From positions 4,777,501 through 4,841,500 of the forward strand of contig NZ_CP108455.1 of NCBI RefSeq assembly GCF_036241575.1: 64,000 bases of DNA. The letters run 5' to 3'. Position numbers and translations under genes: made by a program. The DNA is from Streptomyces sp. NBC_01267. Its GTDB lineage: Bacteria; Actinomycetota; Actinomycetes; Streptomycetales; Streptomycetaceae. Below, in pieces: positions 1-7,392 of this stretch. Position 1 is the stretch's first letter, and every line of letters starts with the position of its first letter. Below the pieces are notes generated by a model. That model saw nothing but the letters and a program-made list of their open reading frames with translations. It made no database searches and was not told the origin of the DNA.

Positions 1-603
1 AGCTCCGCGACGGCCGGGGACGACAGCAAGGACAAGGGAAAGACGGGCGGGCAGGGCAAGAACGGCGGCCAGAACGACGGCAGTACCGCGCCGACGCCCG
101 GCGACAAGGCGACCGAAGCCTCCAAGCCGTCCGCTGACGCCCTGCCCAGCGGGTACAAGAAGGTCTCGGACGGCCGGTTCCACTTCAGCATGGCGATACC
201 CGCGGGGTTCCACCGCACGGGTATCGCCGGGCAGAACTCGGGCGGGATCTACAACGCGTCCGAGGGCGGCTTCCCGCGCGTCCAGATCGACTTCAACAGC
301 TCGCCCGGGAACGACGCCGCCGGTGCCTGGCGGTCCGCGGAGGGCGGTGCTTCCAGGAGCATGGGCGCCTACAAGGGCCTCGGCATCCACGAGGTCGACT
401 ACAACGGCTATCCGACCGTCGCCGACTGGTCGTTCGAGCGGGACCAACACGGTGAGCGCGTCCGGGTGCTCAACCGCGGATTCAAGGTGGACGCCCACCG
501 CGGGTATTCCATCATGGTCAGCTGCAAGGCGAGCGAATGGGACGGCGACGCGTGCACCACGCTGCGTAACACGGCGTTCAAGACATTCGCCCCCAAGAAG
601 TGA
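1..603 (+). CDS. C-terminal part of a receptor-type Ser/Thr kinase-like protein (5' end outside window)
   Basis: The frame is open from base 1 and ends with TGA at 601-603, so only the last 200 residues are visible. The first ~45 residues are a Ser/Gly/Asp/Lys-rich linker. A globular domain follows, with a GRFHFSMAIPAGF start, a Trp/Asp-rich middle and a Cys pair (SCKASEWDGDAC) that could form a disulfide. The same kind of domain ends the next two genes, both of which carry kinase-type N-terminal regions and one membrane helix. The likeliest reading is therefore the extracytoplasmic domain of a third tandem PASTA-less STPK. The kinase part itself is not seen, so this is inferred from context. 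Confidence 0.7.
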   Translation, partial: SSATAGDDSKDKGKTGGQGKNGGQNDGSTAPTPGDKATEASKPSADALPSGYKKVSDGRFHFSMAIPAGFHRTGIAGQNSGGIYNASEGGFPRVQIDFNSSPGNDAAGAWRSAEGGASRSMGAYKGLGIHEVDYNGYPTVADWSFERDQHGERVRVLNRGFKVDAHRGYSIMVSCKASEWDGDACTTLRNTAFKTFAPKK

Positions 604-736
604 CCCAGGACACGTAAGGTGAGAAGTCGCGGACCGTACGCAGCCGCAATAGGCCCGTAATCGACCGTAATTGACGGTTTGACGTGACCTGAGACCAGTG
701 ATGTGACCAGGGAACAGCGCGCTTCGGGGAGGCGTC

Positions 737-3529
737 GTGGACGAGTACGCGGGAAGGGTCCTTGCCGACCGCTACCGTCTTCCGCTGCTGCCTTCCGATG
801 AGTACGAACTGGCGGAGACCCGCGCGTTCGACACCTACAGCGGGCAGGAAGTCCTCGTCCGGCAGGTGCCGTTGCCGGAGGTCGTGGACGCGGAGATGGT
901 CGACGAGGGCGGCGCCGGGGCGCGGGCCGCCGGCGGGCCCGGGGTGCCGTCGCAGCGGCGGATGTCCGGGCGTACCACCCGGCGGCCCGCCGAACCGGCC
1001 GTACTGCGCGCCATCGAGGCGGCCCAGTCCGCCGCGCAGATCCCCGACCACCCCCGTCTCGACCAGGTCTTCGACGTCTTCGCCGAGGGCGGCTCGCTCT
1101 GGGTGGTGAGCGAACTGGTCGACGCCAGGCCGCTGGCCGCGATGCTGGCCGAGCGCCCGCTGAATCCGTACCGGGCCGCCGAGATCGCCTCGGACGTGCT
1201 CACCGCGCTGCGCGTGCTGCACGCGCACGGCTGGACCCACCGGAACATCACCGCCCGCACCGTGCTGGTCTGTGAGGACGGCCGGGTGGTCCTGACCGGT
1301 CTGGCGGCGGGCGCGGCGGAAGAGGCGCTGTGCGGCTACGACCCGGTGCCGGGGACGGATTTACCGGATCTGCCGCAGGCGCTCGCGGCCGGGACGGTCG
1401 GAGCGGACGGGCCACTGCCGGTGGAGCGGGCGCTTCCGGTGGAGCGGGCGCTTCCGGCCGGGCCGGAGTTGCCCGCCGGGTACACCCAGGATCCGGGCCG
1501 CGAGCAGGCGCGCGAGCACCCGGCGCGCGGCCGGATGTACGACCAGATGCAGGACCCCGAGCGGGACCCGGCGCGGAATCCGGTGCGGAATCCGGTGCCC
1601 GGTCAGCAGGCCGCCTCCCGCCAGGAGACCGGGCTGCCCGCCGTCCCGGGCGGTGCCTCCAGTGACATCCGCGCGGCCCGTGCCGGTGCCATAGCGGCCT
1701 ACCGAGCGGGGGCCCGCGCCGCCGCACGGGTCAGTGAGGACGAACGAGGGGACGAGCGGGGGAGCGAGCGGCAGGGCAGCACCGGGGGCCTCCCGGTCCA
1801 GCGGCCCGCGACCGGGGCCGATCCGCGGGAGGCGGGGCGGCAGGAGCCGATGGGCCTCTGGCACGGCGCGGGGCCGCGGTCCGGCGCCGGGGACGGCATG
1901 CGCGCCGACGACCTGCGTGACGCCCACGCCCGGGACGCCCACGAGCAGGACGTCCATGCCCGGGACACCCTCTCCCGGGACACCCGGTCCAGAGAGATCC
2001 AGGCCAGGGAGATCCAGCCCGGAGACACCCATGGACCCCTGACCGCCACGGACCGGCAGGGCTCCGCAGGTCAGCACAGTCCTGCCGATCGCCACGCCCC
2101 CGCCGATCAGTACGACTCCGCCGATCAGTACGACCCCACCGCCCAGTACGACCCCACCGCCCAGTACGACCCCACCGCCCCCCGGCACCGCGGTCCCACC
2201 ACGCCCCTCGCCGCCGAGCGGGCCCGGCAGGCACGTATCACCGTCGTGGGCGCCGTCACCGAACGATGGGCCCCCGAGCAGGCGGGCCCCGTCCACGGGC
2301 ACTGGCAGCTCGCCGCCCCCGTCGGGCCCGCGACCGATCTGTGGGCCCTCGGCGCGTTGCTCTTCCGGGCCGTCCAGGGGCACGCCCCGTACCCCGAGGA
2401 GAGCGCGGCCGAACTGGTCCAGCTGGTCTGCGCCGAGCCGCCCGCCTTCGCCGAGGAGTGCGGCCCGCTGCGGCCCGTCGTGGAGTCGCTGTTGCGTCAG
2501 GACCCCACCGAACGCCCGGACATAGAGGAACTGCGCGGCTGGCTGCGTTCGCTCGTACGGTCGGCGCCGGAGCCGGACGCCGGTCAGCAGATCGTGCCCG
2601 TACCGGCCGACGACGCCACGAAGCTGCCGATCGTCCGGCGCCGGGGCGAGCTGGTCCGCAGACGCCGCAACGCCCGCGGGGACGGTACGCACGGCCGTCA
2701 CCGCCAGCAGAGGAGGAACGGCAGGCGCGGCGACCCGGTGAAGGGCCGGTCCGCGCGGGCGGCGCAGCCCGCGCAGTCGATGCACTCGGTGGAGTCGGGG
2801 CCAGGGGCGGGAGCGGCCGGGCAACAGCCCCGGGCGGAAGGCAGACCGCGCTCTCTCGGTCGGACGCTGCTCGTCGTCGTCCTGGTGGTCCTCGTCGCTG
2901 CCCTGGTGTACGCGCTGAAGTTCATGCCGAAGGCCGGTGAAGCCGACCAGGCCGTCTCCGGCGCACCCGCCTCCGTCCCGACCGGCGCCGCGTCCGGGCA
3001 GCCGGACTCTCCGTCAGCACAGCAGTCGGGGACGACCGGTTCCCCGCAGGGCGCCGAGCCCGACAGCGGTGGACCGGCCACCGGTTACGCCCTCCGCAAG
3101 GACCCCGAGGGCTTCCAGGTGGCCGTGCACAAGGACTGGGAGCGACGCCCCGTCAACGATGCCGGACAGATCCGCTTTCTCGGCGGCGACTTCGAACTTG
3201 TCGTCGTCCCGGGCCGGGACAGCGTCAAGGACGAGGGCGCCGACCCGATGGCGTACCAGCGCAACAAGGAGCGGGAACTCCAGCCGTTCCGCGACTCCAC
3301 CTGGTCGTCTGCGTCCGGGCTGCGCCGGATCGATGTCGGCAAGCAGGCCATGGCCGAGGGGCAGTTCACCTGGCAGGACAGCAGCGGCCGTGAGGTGTAT
3401 GTGCGCAATGTGGCGATGATTATCGACGGCCGCTACCACATCGTGCAGGTCATCGGCCCCGAGGCGCAGCGCGACAAGGTCACGGAGATCTACCAACAGG
3501 CCATGTCGTCCTACCGAACCGTGAAGTGA
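737..3529 (+). CDS. Receptor-type Ser/Thr pseudokinase with long low-complexity insert
   Basis: 930 residues from GTG, with GGGAGG 5 nt upstream. The kinase fold is recognisable but catalytically dead on inspection. There is no Gly-rich loop, the beta-3 lysine position reads VLVRQV, the catalytic loop reads HRN instead of HRD (about residue 167), and the DFG position reads TGL (about residue 185). Kinase-like sequence resumes near residue 516 (TDLWALGALLF, the alpha-F region) after about 320 residues of Arg/Asp/Gln/Pro-rich insert with YDPTAQ and REIQ-type repeats. A basic stretch, one membrane helix (about 709-729) and an extracytoplasmic domain (about 770-930) follow, the last similar to those in both flanking genes. 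It probably acts as a scaffold or regulator of the active kinase encoded next. Confidence 0.88.
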   Translation: MDEYAGRVLADRYRLPLLPSDEYELAETRAFDTYSGQEVLVRQVPLPEVVDAEMVDEGGAGARAAGGPGVPSQRRMSGRTTRRPAEPAVLRAIEAAQSAAQIPDHPRLDQVFDVFAEGGSLWVVSELVDARPLAAMLAERPLNPYRAAEIASDVLTALRVLHAHGWTHRNITARTVLVCEDGRVVLTGLAAGAAEEALCGYDPVPGTDLPDLPQALAAGTVGADGPLPVERALPVERALPAGPELPAGYTQDPGREQAREHPARGRMYDQMQDPERDPARNPVRNPVPGQQAASRQETGLPAVPGGASSDIRAARAGAIAAYRAGARAAARVSEDERGDERGSERQGSTGGLPVQRPATGADPREAGRQEPMGLWHGAGPRSGAGDGMRADDLRDAHARDAHEQDVHARDTLSRDTRSREIQAREIQPGDTHGPLTATDRQGSAGQHSPADRHAPADQYDSADQYDPTAQYDPTAQYDPTAPRHRGPTTPLAAERARQARITVVGAVTERWAPEQAGPVHGHWQLAAPVGPATDLWALGALLFRAVQGHAPYPEESAAELVQLVCAEPPAFAEECGPLRPVVESLLRQDPTERPDIEELRGWLRSLVRSAPEPDAGQQIVPVPADDATKLPIVRRRGELVRRRRNARGDGTHGRHRQQRRNGRRGDPVKGRSARAAQPAQSMHSVESGPGAGAAGQQPRAEGRPRSLGRTLLVVVLVVLVAALVYALKFMPKAGEADQAVSGAPASVPTGAASGQPDSPSAQQSGTTGSPQGAEPDSGGPATGYALRKDPEGFQVAVHKDWERRPVNDAGQIRFLGGDFELVVVPGRDSVKDEGADPMAYQRNKERELQPFRDSTWSSASGLRRIDVGKQAMAEGQFTWQDSSGREVYVRNVAMIIDGRYHIVQVIGPEAQRDKVTEIYQQAMSSYRTVK

Positions 3530-3653
3530 GCGGACGTCGAACCGTGAAGTGAGCGGACGCCGAACGGCGAGTTGAGCGGAGGCCGAACGGCGAGTTGGGC
3601 GGAAGCCGAACCGTGAAGTGAACGGAGTACCGAACCGTGAAGCGAGCGGAGTA
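3514..3653 (+). repeat. Six tandem 23-24 bp repeats spanning the stop codon
   Basis: Units begin at 3514, 3537, 3560, 3583, 3606 and 3630, with core CCGAACCGTGAAGTGAGCGG. The first unit contains the last codons and the TGA (3527-3529) of the pseudokinase gene. The units are 75-95% alike by eye. Confidence 0.9.
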
Positions 3654-3751
3654 CGCCATTCCCGTCACAGTGCGGTATCACGGTCCGCCCCGAGGTTCCA
3701 CGACCGAATGCCCGTCCGTAACCTGGCAGTCGAGGGAACGGACAGGGGCAC

Positions 3752-5380
3752 GTGGAACACACTCACAGCGCGGACTTGCTGCTCGCCGACCGCTATCGGT
3801 TGGGCGAGCTCATCGGTCGTGGCGGCATGGGCAAGGTCTGGCGCGCACACGACGAGGTGTTGCACCGGACCGTCGCCGTCAAGGAATTGACGGCTGGTCT
3901 GTACGTGTCCGAGGCGGACCGGGAGGTCCTGCACGCCAGGACGCAGAAGGAGGCGCGGGCCGCGGCCCGCATAAACCACCCCGGGGTCGTCACCGTCCAT
4001 GACGTGATCGAGTTCGACAACCGGCCGTGGATCGTCATGGAGTACGTCGACGGACCCTCGCTCGCCGACGCGGCCAAGGAGTCCGGACCGCTGGACCCCC
4101 GTGAAGCCGCCCGCATCGGACTCCACGTGCTGGGCGCCCTGCGCGCCGCACACGCGGCGGGTGTGCTCCACCGGGACGTGAAGCCCGGCAACGTGCTGCT
4201 CGCCAAGGACGGCCGCGTCCTCATCACCGACTTCGGTATCGCCGCGATCGAGGGCGACGCGGAGATCACCCGGACCGGCGAGATCGTCGGCTCCATCGAC
4301 TATCTGGCACCCGAGCGGGTCTACGGCGAGGCTCCCGGCCCCGCGTCCGACCTCTGGTCGCTGGGCGCCACCCTCTACACGGCCGTCGAGGAACGCTCGC
4401 CCTTCCGCCGTACGTCGCCGATCTCCACCCTCCAGGCCGTGGTGAACGACGAGCCGCCGCCGCTCACCCGCGCCGGGCCGCTCACGCCCGTCATCACGGC
4501 GCTCCTGCGCAAGGACCCCGCAGATCGGCCCGACCCCGTCGAGGCCGAGCGGATGCTGCTGGACGCGATGGAGGGGCGCCGCCCCAAGCAGGCCGAGGCG
4601 TACGTCCCGACGCAGACGGTGAGGGAGGGGCTGCTCCAGGACGCGACGCCGACGAGCAAGCTGCCCACGCCCGAGCCGGAGACCCCGGCCGAGCCCGCCC
4701 CCACGGCGCCGCCAGCGGCTCCGGTGCCCGCCGGCCGCAAGCGCGGCCGTCTGCGTACCGCCGCACTGGTGGTGGCACTTGCCGTGGTCGTCGGTGGCGG
4801 GGCCGGTTTCGCCGTCATGAAGTACGGGAACGGGAACGGCGGTTCCGACAAGGAGGCGGCGCACGACCCCGGGCCGACGACGACCGGCAGTGGACGGACG
4901 AGCACGCCGGAGAAGAAGAAGCCGTACAGCGACATTCCCGCCGGCTGGCACCGGGTGACCGAGCCCGAGGGGTACAGCATGGCTGTCCCCGACGGCTGGA
5001 AGCGCCAGATGGACGGCTCGGGCGAGATCGACTACACGCCTGACGACGGCAACCACTTCATCCGGATAAGCATCGACACGACGCCCGACTACGCGACCCC
5101 GTACCTGCACCAGCTGGCGCTCGAACCGCAGCTGAGCCGGCTGCCCGACTACAGGCGGCTGACGCTGCACGTGAACAACTTCCGCGACCAGGACGCCGCG
5201 CTGTGGGAGTTCACTTGGAGAGAGACCAAGGGTCACCCGGGCAGGCGCCGCGCCATAGACCAGATGTACAACGTGGACCACGGGCGGGCCGAGTACGCGA
5301 TCTACATGGGCGGTCCGTCCTCGGACTGGAACCGCGAGCGGTTCGACACCGTCCTGCGTTACTGGCAGCCGCCGAGCTGA
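3752..5380 (+). CDS. Transmembrane Ser/Thr protein kinase (PknA/PknB type)
   Basis: 542 residues from GTG, with a purine-rich GGACAGGGG upstream. All kinase landmarks are intact: G-loop IGRGGMGKV (about residue 20), VAVKEL with the beta-3 Lys (about 45), HRDVKPGN (about 139-146), DFG (about 160) and an APE motif. A Pro/Glu/Thr linker leads to one membrane helix (about 332-353) and a ~150-residue extracytoplasmic domain beginning near residue 388 (AGWHRVTEPEGYSMAVPDGW). The C-terminal domain is not PASTA but resembles those of the two preceding genes. It should phosphorylate cytoplasmic Ser/Thr targets in response to an envelope signal. It probably partners the pseudokinase upstream, but they are separated by 222 bp, so it may have its own promoter. 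Confidence 0.95.
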   Translation: MEHTHSADLLLADRYRLGELIGRGGMGKVWRAHDEVLHRTVAVKELTAGLYVSEADREVLHARTQKEARAAARINHPGVVTVHDVIEFDNRPWIVMEYVDGPSLADAAKESGPLDPREAARIGLHVLGALRAAHAAGVLHRDVKPGNVLLAKDGRVLITDFGIAAIEGDAEITRTGEIVGSIDYLAPERVYGEAPGPASDLWSLGATLYTAVEERSPFRRTSPISTLQAVVNDEPPPLTRAGPLTPVITALLRKDPADRPDPVEAERMLLDAMEGRRPKQAEAYVPTQTVREGLLQDATPTSKLPTPEPETPAEPAPTAPPAAPVPAGRKRGRLRTAALVVALAVVVGGGAGFAVMKYGNGNGGSDKEAAHDPGPTTTGSGRTSTPEKKKPYSDIPAGWHRVTEPEGYSMAVPDGWKRQMDGSGEIDYTPDDGNHFIRISIDTTPDYATPYLHQLALEPQLSRLPDYRRLTLHVNNFRDQDAALWEFTWRETKGHPGRRRAIDQMYNVDHGRAEYAIYMGGPSSDWNRERFDTVLRYWQPPS

Positions 5381-5498
5381 ACCGCCGAGCTGAACCGCCG
5401 AGCTGAACCGCCGAGCTGAACCGCCGAGCTGAACCGCCGAGCTGAACCGCCGAGCTGAACCGCCGAGCTGAACCGCCGAGCTGAACCGCCGAGCTGAA
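5369..5498 (+). repeat. Ten perfect 13-bp tandem repeats spanning the kinase stop codon
   Basis: The unit is CCGCCGAGCTGAA. Copy 1 (5369-5381) holds the last codons and the TGA (5378-5380) of the kinase gene. Nine further identical copies follow, to 5498. Because 13 is not a multiple of 3, the multiplied TGA falls in all three frames. There are no spacers, so this is not CRISPR-like. Confidence 0.97.
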
Positions 5499-5613
5499 CC
5501 GTCGCGCAGCGCGGTGGGGCCCGGCCCGTGGTCCCTGTCCGTCCGCCGGTAGGAACACCTGCGAGGAGACCGCACGGCGGTACCCGTACGGCGTAAGCCC
5601 ACTGATCAAGGCT

Positions 5614-5641
5614 TATCCCGCCAGTGATCACTGGCGGGATA
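5614..5641. promoter_or_regulatory. 28-bp perfect palindrome, probable operator of the aldehyde dehydrogenase gene
   Basis: Left arm TATCCCGCCAGTGA is followed directly by its exact reverse complement, with no loop. It lies 67 bp before the ATG of the dehydrogenase gene and overlaps the expected promoter region. The lack of a loop and of a T-tract argues for a dimeric-repressor operator rather than a terminator, although it also lies downstream of the kinase array. Nothing else recognisable is seen in 5499-5708 except a TAGCCT -10-like box (5697-5702) 6 nt before the ATG, which would give a leaderless message. Confidence 0.6.
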
Positions 5642-5708
5642 TGTGGGGACCCTGAAAAGGCGTTACTCACGGGTACCGAAACTCTCCGTCTGGGCATAGC
5701 CTCCCCTC

Positions 5709-7331
5709 ATGACGGACTCGCAGGCTCCCACCGCCATGGCCCCCCGGGCCACGAACCCGATCGCCCCCACACCCTCCGGTGCACGCACCGCGGCCGATGT
5801 GGTCACCCCCGAGGTGGTCGCGCATCTGACGCGTGGCGTGGTGGGTTCCGGGAGTACGGCCAACCACACCCCCTTCACCGGGGAGAAGCTGGCCGACCTG
5901 CCCGAGTCCACCCCTGAGGACGTGGCGACCGCCTTCGAGCGGGCCCGAGCGGCCCAGCAGGCGTGGGCCGCGATACCCGTGCGCACGCGGGCCGCCGTCC
6001 TGCTGCGCTTCCACGACCTGGTGCTCGCCCGGCAGGCCGAGGTCCTCGACCTCATTCAGCTGGAGACCGGCAAGGCCAGGCTGCACGCCCACGAAGAGGT
6101 CCAGGCCGTCGCCGTCGCCGCGCGCCACTACGGCCGCAAGGCACCCTCGTACCTCCGGCCCAAGGGCCACACCGGCGCGATCCCGACCCTCACGAAGGTC
6201 ACCGAGCTGCGCCAGCCGCGCGGCGTGGTCGGTCAGATCGCCCCCTGGAACTACCCCTTCGAGCTGTCCATCGGTGACGCGCTGCCCGCCTTCGTCTCCG
6301 GCAACGCCGTGGTGATGAAGCCCGACACCGAGACCGCACTGACCGCCCTCTGGGCCCGTGACCTGATCATCGAGGCCGGACTGCCGCCCGAGGTCTTCCA
6401 GGTGGTGCTCGGCGAGGGCCCGGTGGTCGGCCCGGAGCTGGTCAAACACGCCGATTACGTCTCCTTCACCGGTTCGACGCGCACCGGCCGCGAGGTCGCC
6501 CAGGGCGCCGCGGCCCGGCTGATCGGCGTCTCGCTGGAGCTCGGCGGCAAGAACGCCATGCTGGTCCTGGAGGACGCCGACATCGAGAAGGCGGCGGCGG
6601 GCGCGGTACGGGCCTGCTTCTCCTCGGCGGGTCAGCTCTGCATATCGATCGAGCGGCTGTACGTCCACGAGTCGATCGCGGACACCTTCCTGGAGCGCTT
6701 CGCGGCCCGCACGAAGGCGATGCGGCTGGGCAACGCCCTCGCGTACGGCGCCGACATGGGCTCCCTCGTCGGCGAGCGCCAGCTGGAAACCGTGCGGCGG
6801 CACGTCGACGAAGCGGTGGCCAAGGGCGCCGAACTGATCGCGGGCGGTGTGCACCGTACCGACATCGGGCCGCTCTTCTACGAGCCGACCATCCTCGAAG
6901 GGGTCGACACCCCGATGGCGGTCTGCTCCGAGGAAACCTTCGGCCCGGTCGTCTCCGTCTACCGCTTCAAGGACGAGGACGAGGTGGTCGACATCGCCAA
7001 CGCCACGCCCTACGGCCTCAATTCGAGCGTCTGGACCAGGAACGGCAGGCGCGGCCACGCCGTCGCCGCCCGGCTACGGACCGGCACGGTCAACATCAAC
7101 GAGGGGTACGCGCCCGCGTACGGCAGTGTGCAGTCCCCGATGGGCGGCATGAAGGAGTCCGGGCTCGGCCGCAGGCACGGCTCGGAAGGCATCTACAAGT
7201 ACACCGAGGCACAGACCGTCGCCCACCAGCGGATCATGCCGATGGCCCCGGCGTTCGGCATGAACGACGAGAAGTACGCCGCGTTCATGAGCCGCAGTCT
7301 CCGGGCGATGAAGGCCTTCCGCCTCCGCTGA
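5709..7331 (+). CDS. gabD2: NAD(P)+-dependent succinic-semialdehyde dehydrogenase family protein
   Basis: 540 residues, typical of the actinobacterial SSADH/GabD2 group. It oxidises succinate semialdehyde (or a related aldehyde) to the acid with NAD(P)+, feeding the TCA cycle. Visible landmarks are PWNYPF near residue 180, the catalytic Glu in SLELGGKN (about 277), the catalytic Cys in SAGQLC (about 311), and EETFGPVV (about 411). The start is the ATG 7 nt after TAGCCT, with no Shine-Dalgarno, consistent with leaderless translation. The GMC oxidoreductase follows after 61 bp and is probably co-transcribed. Substrate specificity is inferred from family resemblance only. Confidence 0.88.
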   Translation: MTDSQAPTAMAPRATNPIAPTPSGARTAADVVTPEVVAHLTRGVVGSGSTANHTPFTGEKLADLPESTPEDVATAFERARAAQQAWAAIPVRTRAAVLLRFHDLVLARQAEVLDLIQLETGKARLHAHEEVQAVAVAARHYGRKAPSYLRPKGHTGAIPTLTKVTELRQPRGVVGQIAPWNYPFELSIGDALPAFVSGNAVVMKPDTETALTALWARDLIIEAGLPPEVFQVVLGEGPVVGPELVKHADYVSFTGSTRTGREVAQGAAARLIGVSLELGGKNAMLVLEDADIEKAAAGAVRACFSSAGQLCISIERLYVHESIADTFLERFAARTKAMRLGNALAYGADMGSLVGERQLETVRRHVDEAVAKGAELIAGGVHRTDIGPLFYEPTILEGVDTPMAVCSEETFGPVVSVYRFKDEDEVVDIANATPYGLNSSVWTRNGRRGHAVAARLRTGTVNINEGYAPAYGSVQSPMGGMKESGLGRRHGSEGIYKYTEAQTVAHQRIMPMAPAFGMNDEKYAAFMSRSLRAMKAFRLR

Positions 7332-7392
7332 TCCCGCAGCCGCAGCCCGGCGGTCCCGTCACCCCGTCGCCGATCGTCCACGAGGAGAGTCC

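Noticed and set aside
5369..5498. CRISPR-like array
   Set aside because: The 13-bp units are contiguous with no spacers and arise from the kinase gene end.
3665..5602. Long open frame antisense to the kinase gene
   Set aside because: It is a codon-bias shadow in high-GC DNA, with low-complexity product and no start signals.
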